Source: Astrobacterium formosum (GTDB lineage Bacteria; Pseudomonadota; Alphaproteobacteria; Rhizobiales; Xanthobacteraceae). Taken from it: DNA of 64,000 nt. Position 1 is the first letter of the stretch, and the number at the start of each line of letters is the position of its first letter. The notes below the pieces were generated by a model, which saw nothing but the letters and a program-made list of their open reading frames with translations, did no database searches and was not told the origin of the DNA. Positions 45,688-55,257 of the stretch are shown here, one piece after another. The DNA lies in NCBI GenBank assembly GCA_030848545.1, contig JAVDCA010000025.1:1-64000 (forward strand), in the 5' to 3' direction. The translations under genes and the position numbers were made by a program.

Positions 45688-46104
45688 TCAGTTGTTCAGC
45701 GCGCCTTCGCGAATCCACGCCCGGATGGCGTCGCGGTCGCAGGTCGACAGCTTCTTGCCTGAATGGGGCATGCGGGTCTCGGGCTTGCCGCGGTGGTCCA
45801 GGAGCCACATCAGATTGCTGCTTTGCGGGTCGCGTGCAATCACCATGGGGCCGTGGTTGGTTCCCTTCATGACGCCTTCGTAGGTGGTCAGGTCGAGCCC
45901 GGACTTCTGCACGCCTTCGCCGCCGGGCGAGTGGCAGCCGAAACAACGGCCGCGGAAGATCGGCAGCACGTCCTCGGCAAAGCTCGTCTTGGCCGACGCG
46001 GCGCAGACCTCCTGCGAGGTGGCGGCCACGAAACCGATCCCGCCCGCGGCCACGATGGCACATGCGACGGCCGCACCCGCGAGCGTTTTGATGCTGATCG
46101 CCAT
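45688..46104 (-). CDS. Small c-type cytochrome
   Basis: A 138-residue secreted monoheme cytochrome c. A signal peptide or anchor occupies about residues 1-35. The heme motif is RCFGCHSPGG and the distal methionine is probably in ETRMPHSGKKL; the pattern resembles the PSCyt1/cytochrome c class (DVLPIFRGRCFGCHS, GVQKSGLDLTTYEGVMKG). It lies downstream of the MtrB/PioB and PioA genes on the same strand, where PioC would be expected in Rhodopseudomonas, so a periplasmic carrier for that conduit is a reasonable inference. An FNR/FixK-type site lies 70 bp upstream of its ATG, so it probably also has its own promoter. Confidence 0.87.
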   Translation of the reverse strand: MAISIKTLAGAAVACAIVAAGGIGFVAATSQEVCAASAKTSFAEDVLPIFRGRCFGCHSPGGEGVQKSGLDLTTYEGVMKGTNHGPMVIARDPQSSNLMWLLDHRGKPETRMPHSGKKLSTCDRDAIRAWIREGALNN

Positions 46105-46173
46105 GATCTGTCCTCCTGGCTGTTGTCGTTCTTAGGTAGTGGCTCACTGTGCCGTCAAGCCGCCGGGCCCTCC

Positions 46174-46187
46174 TTGAGGCGGATCAA
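46174..46187. promoter_or_regulatory. FNR/FixK-type site upstream of the small cytochrome
   Basis: TTGAGGCGGATCAA fits TTGA-N6-TCAA exactly. It is centred about 76 bp upstream of the cytochrome start at 46104 and just after the mtrB/pioB stop. By orientation it fits oxygen-responsive control of the cytochrome gene. Confidence 0.65.
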
Positions 46188-46311
46188 GGTTTTGCGATCA
46201 AAGCCGCGCGTCCCTGCCAGGGTGACCCCGCCAGGGTGACCCTTGCGGCGAGCGCTGAGAGCGGCCGAAGGCCGCTCCCATGAATCGCTCAGGCCTCGGA
46301 ACACCGGACGG

Positions 46312-48657
46312 CTACCATTTCACTCCGAGCGAGACGGTGACGAGCTGGACATTGTAGTTCGGATTGTTCCAGCCCATGAAGACGCTCTTGTTGAAAACAG
46401 TGCCACCGGTGGGGTTGATCAGCCACAGATAATTCTGGTTGACCGTGCTCCAGTCGTCGACGATGGCCCGCTCCCACATGTAGCGCAGGCGCACGAAAGT
46501 CTCGCCCGTCCACCCGAGCTTCTGCACCACCTCCGGATCGACCGCATAGCGCGCCTGCAGGTCGAAGCGGGTGAACTGCTGGGTGATGTCGGGGAACGCT
46601 TCCGGGTTGATGGAGGTGGGATTGCCGACAAATACCGGTCCGGCATGGCTGCCCAGCCGGCCGAGAGCCGTCGAGAACAAGAGGTTGGCGGAAACGTCGA
46701 GCTTGTTGGGCACCATGATGGCCTTGGTGCCGATCATGAACGTCTCGATGCGGTCGGCGATCTGGACGTCGAGCATGCTCGTGTTCTGGTGCGCCATGAT
46801 GTTGCGCTGGATTTCCTCGTGCATGTACGAGGCCATCACGGTGACGTCACGGGACGGCCGCCACGAAATCTCCAGGCCGGCGTTCCAGCTTTCGTCCCTC
46901 AGGAGACCGAGTTCGCGGGACGGGCCGTAGGGATCGGTGCCGTAATCGTCGATGCGGAAGCCCGCCGTCGGCGTCAAGGTGACGTTGTCCTGGGAATAGA
47001 GATCGATTGCCAGCGTACCTTTGTCGCGGCTCCTGTTGGCCATGTCGAACAGCCGGTAGGTGCTGTAGGCCGCATCCGGATTGGTGATGGGCACGTAGCT
47101 GTCGTAGCGGCGCTCGCTGTGCAGATAGGTGGCGCGGATCTGCGCCCAGTCGACCGGCCTCGCATCGGCGAACAGCTTGCCGGTATGCTCGTCGGTGACG
47201 TTGACGTCGCGGCGGTCGCGGTCCCAGCGCTCCCAGTAATAGCCGCCGCCGACGGTCAGCCATTTGAGCGGCCGCCAGCTGCCGTCCGCCGAGGCGTTCT
47301 GCTTGGTGTAGGCCATCGGGAAGTAGGTGTGCGGCCCTTCCAGGATGTTGCCGTCGGCGACGTACCAGCCGGAGACCGAGATCGGATCGGTGATGCTGTC
47401 GAAGTCGTAATAACGGTAGCGTAGCGTCGACTTGACGTTGGGGGTCCAGGACGTCGTCAGCACGTTGTTGAGGAGGAGCGTGTTGTTGCCGCCGTTGAGG
47501 CCCGCCTGCGAAATGACCTGCGGCGGCAGCGCCGGATTGACGGTGAAGGGCAGGAACTGGTCGTCCTGGCGCGCCATGGTGTAGTTCATTGCCGCGACGT
47601 AGCGGCTGTTGAACGGCAGGTCGACGCCGCCGTTGACGCGGGCGGTCGCCGCCGAATTGTCGGGCGCGAGCGAATAGGAATTGTCGAGCGGCGCGATGGC
47701 GCTGTTGCTGCCGTTCGGGATCCACGGGTTCTGGAAGCCGAAGGCCGCGTAGTCGTTCTGGTAGGCCGAATAGCCGCCGCCCAGAGAGATGTTGAACTTC
47801 TTGCCCCACGGGGTCGTGCCGGCATATTCGGCGCTCGCATTGGCGTTGTGGGTGGTATCGGCGATCGGCTTCGGCACTTCGAGCATGACGCGGCCGTTCC
47901 GCTCCGCCGCCGCGGTGCCGCTCGGCGCCATCTGATAGGTCATCACCGCCACCGGCTGGGTGCCGTCACGACGGATGCGGGTGTAGTCGGTCTTGACGTC
48001 CCAGGCCTCGTCCGGGGTCCAGCGATATTCCGCCGCCGCGACGTCGCGGCGAAAGCCGAGATGGAAGGTGTTGAGATTGCCGTCGATGAGACTGGCGATG
48101 GTGGTGCGTTGCGCGTTGGTGGTTGGCCGCGGCGGATCGTTGCCTGCCGCCGCGGTCAACTGATTCGCCATCGACTGGCGAAAGCCGTTCGACAGGGTCA
48201 GATCGTTGCCGCCGACGCCGCTGTAGATGGTCGTCGCCACGTCGTTGTAGGTGTGCGGCGTCTGGTCCCACACGAAGGTGAAGTATTGCTCACCGGCCTT
48301 GTTGACATCGAACGTGTAGTTCTGGTCGTCGTAGCCGATGTTGCGGCCGCCGATGTCGACCACGTAGAGGCCGTCCTTCGTGCCCGCCGTGAACACAAAG
48401 CCGCCGATCGGCCCGGGCGTGAGGTCGCGATATTCGTAGAACTTACCCAGGCTCCGCTGGTTGCCGGCGGTGCGGCCGCCCTGCTTGGAGATGAAGAAGC
48501 GGCCGCCGATCTCGATGACGCCGTTGGTCCACCATTCGCTCGGCGCGACCGCCGGTGGCGCCGGCGCCGGGTCGGCCGCCATGGCCGGATGGGCTCCCGC
48601 TCCGACCAGCAATGCTCCCGTCGCACAGGTGAGAAGTAGTCCAGCCCTGTTCTTCAT
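46312..48657 (-). CDS. pioB: Outer-membrane porin of MtrB/PioB family
   Basis: A 781-residue outer-membrane beta-barrel that, in this family, sheathes a decaheme cytochrome and lets electrons cross the outer membrane. A signal peptide ends near residue 27 (AHPAMA). The barrel has many alternating strands and ends in VSLGVKW, with the C-terminal aromatic residue used for membrane insertion. PioB-type openings such as WTNGVIEIGGRFF and GGRNIGYDDQNY are visible. I see no CXXC motif near the N-terminus, unlike Shewanella MtrB. ATG 48657 is fixed by the signal peptide. It lies 65 bp after the decaheme gene. Confidence 0.92.
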   Translation of the reverse strand: MKNRAGLLLTCATGALLVGAGAHPAMAADPAPAPPAVAPSEWWTNGVIEIGGRFFISKQGGRTAGNQRSLGKFYEYRDLTPGPIGGFVFTAGTKDGLYVVDIGGRNIGYDDQNYTFDVNKAGEQYFTFVWDQTPHTYNDVATTIYSGVGGNDLTLSNGFRQSMANQLTAAAGNDPPRPTTNAQRTTIASLIDGNLNTFHLGFRRDVAAAEYRWTPDEAWDVKTDYTRIRRDGTQPVAVMTYQMAPSGTAAAERNGRVMLEVPKPIADTTHNANASAEYAGTTPWGKKFNISLGGGYSAYQNDYAAFGFQNPWIPNGSNSAIAPLDNSYSLAPDNSAATARVNGGVDLPFNSRYVAAMNYTMARQDDQFLPFTVNPALPPQVISQAGLNGGNNTLLLNNVLTTSWTPNVKSTLRYRYYDFDSITDPISVSGWYVADGNILEGPHTYFPMAYTKQNASADGSWRPLKWLTVGGGYYWERWDRDRRDVNVTDEHTGKLFADARPVDWAQIRATYLHSERRYDSYVPITNPDAAYSTYRLFDMANRSRDKGTLAIDLYSQDNVTLTPTAGFRIDDYGTDPYGPSRELGLLRDESWNAGLEISWRPSRDVTVMASYMHEEIQRNIMAHQNTSMLDVQIADRIETFMIGTKAIMVPNKLDVSANLLFSTALGRLGSHAGPVFVGNPTSINPEAFPDITQQFTRFDLQARYAVDPEVVQKLGWTGETFVRLRYMWERAIVDDWSTVNQNYLWLINPTGGTVFNKSVFMGWNNPNYNVQLVTVSLGVKW

Positions 48658-48722
48658 CGCACTCGCCCCGAAGTCCGCCGAAGAAACCTCACATTCGCCG
48701 TCGCGCCGTTTCGCAGTTCGCG

Positions 48723-50033
48723 TCAGCGCTGGAACCACTGCCCGCCCGGATGATTCGAGCCGTGCACCTGCGAGTGGCAGTTGTTGCAGCCGTGACCGAA
48801 CGCGTAGTTGCTCAGACTGCTGAAGCCGGGCTGGCCGCCATGGGCGAAGCCGTGACACTCGGCGCACAGGCGCGGCCGCTGGACCTTCAAGAGATATTCG
48901 TGGTTGGAACCGTGCGCGTCGTGGCAATTGAGGCAGTTCTCGCGCACCGGCGGATGCTCGTGCAGCATCGGGCCGCGCTTCTCGGCGTGGCACTTGTAGC
49001 AATTGTCATTGACCGACGGCTCGCGGACCAGCGCCTCGGTGCCGTACACGCTGCCGTGCGGATTGTGGCAGTTGGCGCAGGTCATCTTGCCCTCGCGGAC
49101 TGGCATGTGCGAGGAGCGCTGCATCTGCGCGCGCTGCAGCTTGTGGCACTGGAAGCAGACTTCGGTCTCGGCGCCCGCCGACAACAGACCCTTCGGGCTG
49201 ACGTTCTTCATCACCGTGTGGCACTGCGTGCACGCGAGACCGCGGGTCTCGTGGGTCGAGCCCTTCCAGGCGGTCTGGTTGCCCTTCTGGTGACAGGTCA
49301 GGCAGGTCTCGTTGATTTCCTCGATGTTGTAACGCGGATCTGACGGCCGGTAGGTGATCAGGCCCTCGTTCTGGCCGCCGCCGGCGGCCACGTGCTTGGA
49401 GCCGGGGCCGTGGCAGTTCTCGCACTCCATGGTGCCCTTGCGGGTGGTGCGGCCGATGCGCCCCATGACGGTGGTCGAGAACTCGGCCGTGATGGCGGCA
49501 TGGCATTCGGTGCATTTGGCCGAGCCGACGAAATAGGCGTCGCCCTGGCCGCCCTTGTTCTCGGGCTTCGCTGCCGGCTTCGCCGCCTTGGGCTTGGCCG
49601 GGGTGGCGGCCGGCTTGGCCGCGGGCTTGGCCGCGGGCTTGGCGGCCGAATTGGCCGGAGGCGTGGCCTGCGCCAGCAGCGGCGTTGCGGGATCGGCGCC
49701 GACCATACGGGCGAAGTCCAGGAGCGCCGAATAGGGATCGTCATCGCTGCGGGACGCCGGCGCCGCGATGCCGATATCGCGGGCGAAACGGCGCAGCGCC
49801 GCTTCGTCATCGGCCATTCCGCCGCCGTGCGGGGAAGCCGCCACCGTCCGGACCGCGGCGGGTGAAGCGAGGCCGGCGCCAAGCTGCAGCAGCAGGGCGA
49901 GCAGGACCAGACCGATCCCGGCAAGCCCCCGGACGAGAGAACAACCTGCGCTCGGGTTCGATGCGAGTCGCGCAGGGGTGCGTCGCACCGGGGTGGGACG
50001 CCTGAAAGCCTCGCCACGGGCAACAGAACTCAT
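48723..50033 (-). CDS. pioA: Decaheme c-type cytochrome, MtrA/PioA type
   Basis: About 436 residues with ten CxxCH motifs: CTECH, CENCH, CLTCH, CTQCH, CFQCH, CANCH, CYKCH, CLNCH, CAECH and CNNCH. After a signal or anchor (about residues 34-58) comes a long extension, including an Ala/Lys/Pro-rich run, before the first heme at about residue 177. Such an N-terminal extension is known for Rhodopseudomonas PioA and is absent from Shewanella MtrA. It should sit inside the PioB barrel and move electrons across the outer membrane, inward for iron oxidation or outward for reduction. ATG 50033 is chosen; an upstream in-frame ATG at 50108 is possible. Confidence 0.94.
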   Translation of the reverse strand: MSSVARGEAFRRPTPVRRTPARLASNPSAGCSLVRGLAGIGLVLLALLLQLGAGLASPAAVRTVAASPHGGGMADDEAALRRFARDIGIAAPASRSDDDPYSALLDFARMVGADPATPLLAQATPPANSAAKPAAKPAAKPAATPAKPKAAKPAAKPENKGGQGDAYFVGSAKCTECHAAITAEFSTTVMGRIGRTTRKGTMECENCHGPGSKHVAAGGGQNEGLITYRPSDPRYNIEEINETCLTCHQKGNQTAWKGSTHETRGLACTQCHTVMKNVSPKGLLSAGAETEVCFQCHKLQRAQMQRSSHMPVREGKMTCANCHNPHGSVYGTEALVREPSVNDNCYKCHAEKRGPMLHEHPPVRENCLNCHDAHGSNHEYLLKVQRPRLCAECHGFAHGGQPGFSSLSNYAFGHGCNNCHSQVHGSNHPGGQWFQR

Positions 50034-50601
50034 GAGCGGCCCCCCACAGGCAGCGCAACAAATCCCGGCCGTCCCGCGCAAAACGCGGGTCCGTCTGCTA
50101 CTTCGCACTCGAAGCGCGGAAGTCCGGGGGTAAACAAAACCCTAATATAGCGTTACGCGCCGTCAACTCCGGGAACTGCACGCTGAAGTCGAAATACCGG
50201 CATTAAAGGGCGAGTCCTGCAAGATTTCTATCTCTGTGACGCATCCGCAACACCTGAGCGGCATGGTGGTGCGGATGGCGGGATTGTCGGCGGTATCCTA
50301 GGCACGACACGACACAACCGCCATTCGCCGGCGCGGCGCGATGCCACCACCGGTCCCTAGACCCCTCTTGACCTAAAGCAAGGAGAGGCGTCCCTGCGGC
50401 CTGTACACGCGACGATCGTCGAAAAGCTCCGGATGGCGTCGGGATGGCTTGCGCACACTTGCGCGGAAGTGACACCTTGCACCGGCGCCCGAGGCGAGCC
50501 CTGTTTCGGCCCGAATGCCGTCGCAGGGACGGCTCTCTAATCGAATTGCCGTTTACCTGTCGGACGGCATTGAACCGCGAACCCGAACTGCGCTCGAGAA
50601 A
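50034..50601. other. Divergent region between pioA and ccmI
   Basis: About 570 bases with no gene I can defend. A partial FNR/FixK site TTGACCTAAAGCAA (50368-50381; right half GCAA in place of TCAA) lies roughly midway, and a minus-strand TATATTAGGG (near 50143-50152) could be a -10 region for pioA. Reading frames here have no recognisable domain. Confidence 0.5.
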
Positions 50602-51810
50602 ATGACGCTCTGGCTTCTGTTGGCTTTCATGACCGCCATGGCGGTCGCCGCCATCCTGTGGCCGCTGGCGCGCAGGCCGAAGCCGGTCGCCGCCGGCAAC
50701 GACGTCGCGGTCTATCGTGACCAGCTCGAAGAGATCGAGCGCGACCGGGCCAACGGCGCCATCGGGGCGCCCGAGGCCGAGGCGGCCCGCATCGAGGTCT
50801 CACGGCGGCTGCTCGCGGCCGCGGATGCCACTGCGGCCGAATCGGCCGCCGCGCAGCCGGCCGGATATCGGCGCCTGGCCGGCATCCTGGCGCTGATCCT
50901 GGTGCCGGTCGGCGCCAGTGCCCTTTATCTGCAGCTCGGTTCGCCCGAACTGCCAGGCCAGCCGCTCTCCGACCGCCTCGCCCGCGTCCATGCCGGCGTG
51001 CCCATGCAGGGGAACCCGCAGGGCAATCCGCAGGGGCAGTCGCTCGAAGCCCTGATCGCCCGTGTCGAGGCCTATCTGGAGAAGAATCCCGACGATGGCC
51101 GCGGCTGGGAGGTCATCGCCCCGGTCTACATGCGCAGCGGCAATTACGAGGCCGCCGCCAAGGCGCGCGGCCATGCGCTGCGCCTGCTCGGCTCGACCGC
51201 CGAACGCGAGGCCGACTTCGGCGAGACCGTGGTGGCGGCGGCCAACGGCGTCGTCACCGCCGAGGCCCATGCGGCCTTCGACCGCGCCATCAAGCTCGAC
51301 GCCAAGAACGTCTCCGCCCGCTTCTATCTCGGGCTCGCCGCCGAGCAGGACGGCCGCAAGGCGGATGCCGTCGCGGCCTGGACGGCGCTGCTCGCCGATG
51401 CGACGCCGGAGGCGGGCTGGACCGAGTTCGTCCGCCGCAGCATCGCCCGTGCCGAGGGGCGCCCCGAAGGCGAGGTCGCAAAGTCCGAGCCGCAGCGCAG
51501 CACAACAGCCGATGTCGCCAAGGCCCTCGGCATGGCGCCGGAGGCGCCGGCAGCGGCCGCGCCGGCGCCGCAGGCCAAGGCGGGCGAAGACGACATGATC
51601 CGCGGCATGGTGTCCCGCCTCGCCGACCGGCTCAAGCAGGACGGTTCCGACGTCGATGGCTGGATCCGCCTGGTGCGCTCCTATGTGGTGCTGGGCGACG
51701 CCGACAAGGCCCGCGCCGCCATCACGGATGCGCGCACGGCGCTCGGCAAAGACAGCGAAAAGCTGCGCCGGCTCGACGATGGCGTGAAGGAACTCGGGCT
51801 GGAAGGATAA
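50602..51810 (+). CDS. ccmI: Cytochrome c biogenesis protein CcmI (CycH)
   Basis: A 402-residue membrane protein that chaperones apocytochrome c to the heme-ligation complex. Two TM helices (about residues 1-22 and 93-112) bracket a cytoplasmic leucine-zipper-like segment (VYRDQLEEIERDRANGAI), and the periplasmic part holds TPR repeats (GWEVIAPVYMRSGNYEAAAK, GWIRLVRSYVVLGDADKAR). First gene of ccmI-ccmE-ccmF-ccmH. ATG 50602 fits the TM start. Confidence 0.95.
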   Translation: MTLWLLLAFMTAMAVAAILWPLARRPKPVAAGNDVAVYRDQLEEIERDRANGAIGAPEAEAARIEVSRRLLAAADATAAESAAAQPAGYRRLAGILALILVPVGASALYLQLGSPELPGQPLSDRLARVHAGVPMQGNPQGNPQGQSLEALIARVEAYLEKNPDDGRGWEVIAPVYMRSGNYEAAAKARGHALRLLGSTAEREADFGETVVAAANGVVTAEAHAAFDRAIKLDAKNVSARFYLGLAAEQDGRKADAVAAWTALLADATPEAGWTEFVRRSIARAEGRPEGEVAKSEPQRSTTADVAKALGMAPEAPAAAAPAPQAKAGEDDMIRGMVSRLADRLKQDGSDVDGWIRLVRSYVVLGDADKARAAITDARTALGKDSEKLRRLDDGVKELGLEG

Positions 51811-51912
51811 TCGGTCGCCTTTGCGCGCAGGCTGCGCCGCACTAGAATCGGAACCGAACCGCAAGCCGAGAAACCGACGAGAAACCGACAAAAAACCGAA
51901 ACGAGAAACATC

Positions 51913-52404
51913 ATGACCCGCAAGCAACGTCGTCTCGTTCTCCTGTCGGTCGGCCTCGGCGTCCTCGGCGTCGCCGCCGGACTGGTGCTGACGGCGCTCA
52001 CCGATTCCATCGTGTTCTTCAATTCGCCCACCGACGTGATCGAGAAACACGTGCGGCCCGATACCCGCATCCGCCTCGGCGGCCTCGTCCAGCCCGGCAG
52101 CGTCGTCAAGAGCGACGACCTCCACATCCGCTTCGAGGTCACCGACGGCAACAAGGCGATTCCGGTCACCTACCAGGGCATCCTGCCCGATCTCTTCCGC
52201 GAGGGTCAGGGCGTGATCGCCGAGGGCAAGCTCGACGGGGCCGGCGTCATGAAGGCCGACAGCGTGCTCGCCAAGCACGACGAGCGCTACATGCCCAAGG
52301 AAATCGAGGATTCGCTCAAGAAGCAGGGCCACTGGAAGGACGACTACGCCGCCAAGAAGACGGGCGGCGCCGCGGCGCAGAGCGGGACCGCGAAGGTGCA
52401 GTGA
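51913..52404 (+). CDS. ccmE: Heme chaperone CcmE (CycJ)
   Basis: A 163-residue membrane-anchored OB-fold protein that carries heme covalently to CcmF. TM helix residues 8-28; heme-binding H122 and Y126 in [11 protein letters not shown]. The core [13 protein letters not shown] and [18 protein letters not shown] are canonical. It follows ccmI by 102 bp. Confidence 0.97.
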   Translation: MTRKQRRLVLLSVGLGVLGVAAGLVLTALTDSIVFFNSPTDVIEKHVRPDTRIRLGGLVQPGSVVKSDDLHIRFEVTDGNKAIPVTYQGILPDLFREGQGVIAEGKLDGAGVMKADSVLAKHDERYMPKEIEDSLKKQGHWKDDYAAKKTGGAAAQSGTAKVQ

Positions 52405-52454
52405 GACATCCCTCCTCTTTCAGGGCAGGGAGATTGCATGTGGCACGGCCTCCC

Positions 52455-52617
52455 TTCTCCCTCTCCCCGTTGGGGAGAGGGCCGGGGTGAGGGGGTGACG
52501 AAGCAAGTGGGTTGCTCGGCGTTCGCGCCGGGTCAGGGGAGGATGGGGCAACGTCGTGCGCGTCTCGCACCGCCGGAGCCCCCTCACCCCGACCCTCTCC
52601 CCGCAGGGGAGAGGGAG
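52455..52617. repeat. Paired CTCCCTCTCCCC palindromes inside the ccm operon
   Basis: Left element TTCTCCCTCTCCCCGTTGGG onwards (52455-52497) and right element CCCCCTCACCCCGACCCTCT onwards (52579-52617) are inverted copies. They fill most of the 278-bp gap between ccmE and ccmF, so the ccm transcript would have to read through them. Confidence 0.82.
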
Positions 52618-52682
52618 CCGGCTGCGGCGAGGGACGCCGGCATCACGAGAGTTGTCGATGACAGTGACGAAAGGTCGTTTGA

Positions 52683-54671
52683 ATGATCGCTGAGCTCGGC
52701 CATTACGCCCTGGTGCTGGCGCTGGCGCTGGCGCTGGTGCAATCGGTGGTGCCGCTCGTCGGTACGCGCACGCGCGATCCGGTGCTGATGCAGGTCGCCT
52801 CGCCGACGGCGCTCGTCCAGTTCGTGTTCGTGGCTCTGTCGTTCGCGGCACTCACCGCCTGCTACGTGACGTCCGATTTCTCGATCCTCAACGTCGCCGA
52901 GAACTCCCATTCGCAGCAGCCGCTGATCTTCAAGCTCACCAGCGTGTGGGGCAACCACGAAGGCTCGATGCTTTTGTGGGTCTTGATCCTCGCCTTCTTC
53001 GGCGCCCTGGTCGCCGCCTTCGGCAACAACATCCCGGCGGCCTTGAAGGCGAGCGTGCTCGCCGTGCAGTCGTGGATCGCGGTGACCTTCTATCTGTTCA
53101 TCCTTCTGACCTCGAACCCGTTCGCGCGTCTTCCCAATCCGCCCTTCGAGGGCCGCGACCTCAATCCGATCCTGCAGGACCTCGGGCTGGCCATCCATCC
53201 GCCGCTCCTCTATCTGGGCTATGTGGGCTTCTCGATCTCGTTCTCGTTCGCGGTCGCTGCCCTGATCGAGGGCCGCATCGACGCCGCCTGGGCGCGCTGG
53301 GTGCGCCCGTGGACGCTCGCCGCCTGGATGTTCCTGACCCTCGGCATCGCCATGGGGTCCTACTGGGCCTATTACGAACTCGGCTGGGGCGGCTGGTGGT
53401 TCTGGGACCCGGTCGAGAACGCCTCGCTGATGCCGTGGCTCGCCGGCACCGCGCTGTTGCACTCCGCCCTGGTGATGGAGAAGCGCGAGGCCCTCAAGGT
53501 CTGGACCATCCTGCTCGCGATCCTGGCCTTCTCGCTGTCCCTGATCGGCACCTTCCTGGTGCGCTCGGGCGTACTCACCTCGGTGCACACCTTCGCCACC
53601 GACCCGACCCGCGGCGTGTTCATCCTCGCCATCCTGATCGCCTTCATCGGCGGCTCGCTCGCGATCTTTGCGTGGCGGGCGTCCTCGCTCAAACAGGGCG
53701 GCCTGTTCGCGCCGGTATCGCGCGAGGGCGCGCTGGTCCTGAACAATCTCCTGCTCACCACCGCCTGCGCGACCGTGTTCGTCGGCACCCTCTACCCGCT
53801 CGCCCTCGAGGCGCTCACGGGCGCGAAAATCTCGGTCGGGGCGCCGTTCTTCAACATGACCTTCGGGCCCCTGTTCCTGCCCATCCTACTCGCGATGCCG
53901 TTCGGGCCCATGCTGGCGTGGAAGCGCGGCGACCTTCTCGGCGTTGCGCAGCGCCTCGTGTGGGCCTACGCGGCCGGCGCCGTCGTCGCAGCCGCGGTCT
54001 ATGCCTACACCTGGGGCGGGCCGGTGATCGCCCCGTTCGCGATCGGGCTTTCGGCCTACGTGATCGTCGGCGCGCTGGTCGATATCGCCGAGCGCATCGG
54101 CCTCATGCGGCTACCCCTCGCGGTGGTGGCGCGCCGTGCAGCCGGGCTGCCGCGGGCGAGCTGGGGCACCGCCATCGCGCATCTGGGCGTCGGCCTCACC
54201 ATGCTGGGCGTCGTGTGCGAGATGAACTGGGGCGCCGAGCGCATCGGCATGGTCAAGCCGGGCGCGGTTTTGTCGCTGCGCGGCTACGACCTCACCTTCG
54301 ACGGCACCTCCATGCGCGAAGGGCCGAACTATCGCGAACTGATCGGCCACTTCACGGTCCGCCGCGACGGCAATGTGATCACCGTCATGGAGCCGACCAA
54401 ACGCAACTTCGCGGCGCGCGAGATGGGCACCACCGAGGCGGCTTTGTATTCCCGCGGGGCGAGCCAGCTCTACGTGTCGCTGGGCGATCCCAGCCCCGAC
54501 GGCGCCATCGCGGTGCGCATCTATCACAAGCCGCTGGTGCTCCTGATCTGGATCGGCGCCCTGGTGATGACTTTTGGCGGCGGGCTGTCGCTGTCCGACC
54601 GGCGCCTGCGCGTCGGCGCCCCCAAACCCGCCAAGGCCAAGTCCAAGACGGCCCTGCAGCCGGCGGAGTGA
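52683..54671 (+). CDS. ccmF: Cytochrome c heme lyase subunit CcmF (CycK)
   Basis: A 662-residue membrane protein with about 15 TM helices that attaches heme to apocytochromes. The WWD domain [19 protein letters not shown] is intact, as are the flanking histidines ([36 protein letters not shown]). No DsbE/CcmG gene lies between it and ccmH, the rhizobial arrangement. Confidence 0.98.
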   Translation: MIAELGHYALVLALALALVQSVVPLVGTRTRDPVLMQVASPTALVQFVFVALSFAALTACYVTSDFSILNVAENSHSQQPLIFKLTSVWGNHEGSMLLWVLILAFFGALVAAFGNNIPAALKASVLAVQSWIAVTFYLFILLTSNPFARLPNPPFEGRDLNPILQDLGLAIHPPLLYLGYVGFSISFSFAVAALIEGRIDAAWARWVRPWTLAAWMFLTLGIAMGSYWAYYELGWGGWWFWDPVENASLMPWLAGTALLHSALVMEKREALKVWTILLAILAFSLSLIGTFLVRSGVLTSVHTFATDPTRGVFILAILIAFIGGSLAIFAWRASSLKQGGLFAPVSREGALVLNNLLLTTACATVFVGTLYPLALEALTGAKISVGAPFFNMTFGPLFLPILLAMPFGPMLAWKRGDLLGVAQRLVWAYAAGAVVAAAVYAYTWGGPVIAPFAIGLSAYVIVGALVDIAERIGLMRLPLAVVARRAAGLPRASWGTAIAHLGVGLTMLGVVCEMNWGAERIGMVKPGAVLSLRGYDLTFDGTSMREGPNYRELIGHFTVRRDGNVITVMEPTKRNFAAREMGTTEAALYSRGASQLYVSLGDPSPDGAIAVRIYHKPLVLLIWIGALVMTFGGGLSLSDRRLRVGAPKPAKAKSKTALQPAE

Positions 54672-54672
54672 C

Positions 54673-55158
54673 ATGATGCGTATTCTTCGATCTCTCGTCA
54701 TAGCGCTCGCACTCGCGGGGGCGCATCCGGCTCTCGCGGTGCAGCCCGACGAGGTTCTGCCCGATCAGGCGCTGGAAACGCGCGCCCGCGACCTGTCGCG
54801 TGAACTGCGCTGCATGGTCTGCCAGAACCAGTCCATCGACGATTCGGACGCCCCGCTCGCCCGCGACCTGCGCCTGCTGGTGCGCGAGCGCCTGAAAGCC
54901 GGCGACACCAACCCGCAGGTGGTCGACTATCTGGTCGAGCGCTACGGCGAGTTCGTGCTGCTCAAGCCGCGCTTCGAGTGGCACACCCTGATCCTGTGGC
55001 TCGCCGGGCCGGCGGTGCTGATCGCCGGCGGGATCGCGCTCGTCATGACGGCGCGCCGGCGCAAGGATACGCCGGCGACCGACCCCGCCGTCGCGACGCC
55101 GAAGCTCACGGCGGAGCAGGAGGCGCAGTTGGCCAGGATCGTGAAGGGCGAGGGGTAG
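54673..55158 (+). CDS. ccmH: Cytochrome c maturation protein CcmH (CycL)
   Basis: A 161-residue membrane-anchored thioredox protein that keeps apocytochrome cysteines reduced. Signal peptide to about residue 23, active-site pair C47 and C50 in [16 protein letters not shown], and a C-terminal TM helix (about 107-127). It starts one base after the ccmF stop; a second ATG (54676) follows. Last gene of the operon; a repeat element separates it from convergent metZ. Confidence 0.97.
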   Translation: MMRILRSLVIALALAGAHPALAVQPDEVLPDQALETRARDLSRELRCMVCQNQSIDDSDAPLARDLRLLVRERLKAGDTNPQVVDYLVERYGEFVLLKPRFEWHTLILWLAGPAVLIAGGIALVMTARRRKDTPATDPAVATPKLTAEQEAQLARIVKGEG

Positions 55159-55163
55159 TCATA

Positions 55164-55253
55164 CCCGTCATTGCGAGCTTAAGCGAAGCAATCCAGTCCT
55201 TCCTTCGCGGCCCCTGGATTGCTTCGTCGCCTTCGGCTCCTCGCAATGACGAC
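55164..55253. repeat. Intergenic palindromic repeat, CGTCATTGCGAG family
   Basis: CGTCATTGCGAG (55166-55177) and CTCGCAATGACG (55240-55251) are exact inverted copies; inside them GAAGCAATCCAG pairs with CTGGATTGCTTC. Lies between the convergent ccmH and metZ genes. This is the element type common in rhizobial genomes. Confidence 0.85.
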
Positions 55254-55257
55254 GCCC

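Noticed and set aside
50203-50475. 90-codon minus-strand frame in the pioA/ccmI gap
   Set aside because: No signal, TM helix, domain or ribosome-binding site; composition like random intergenic DNA.
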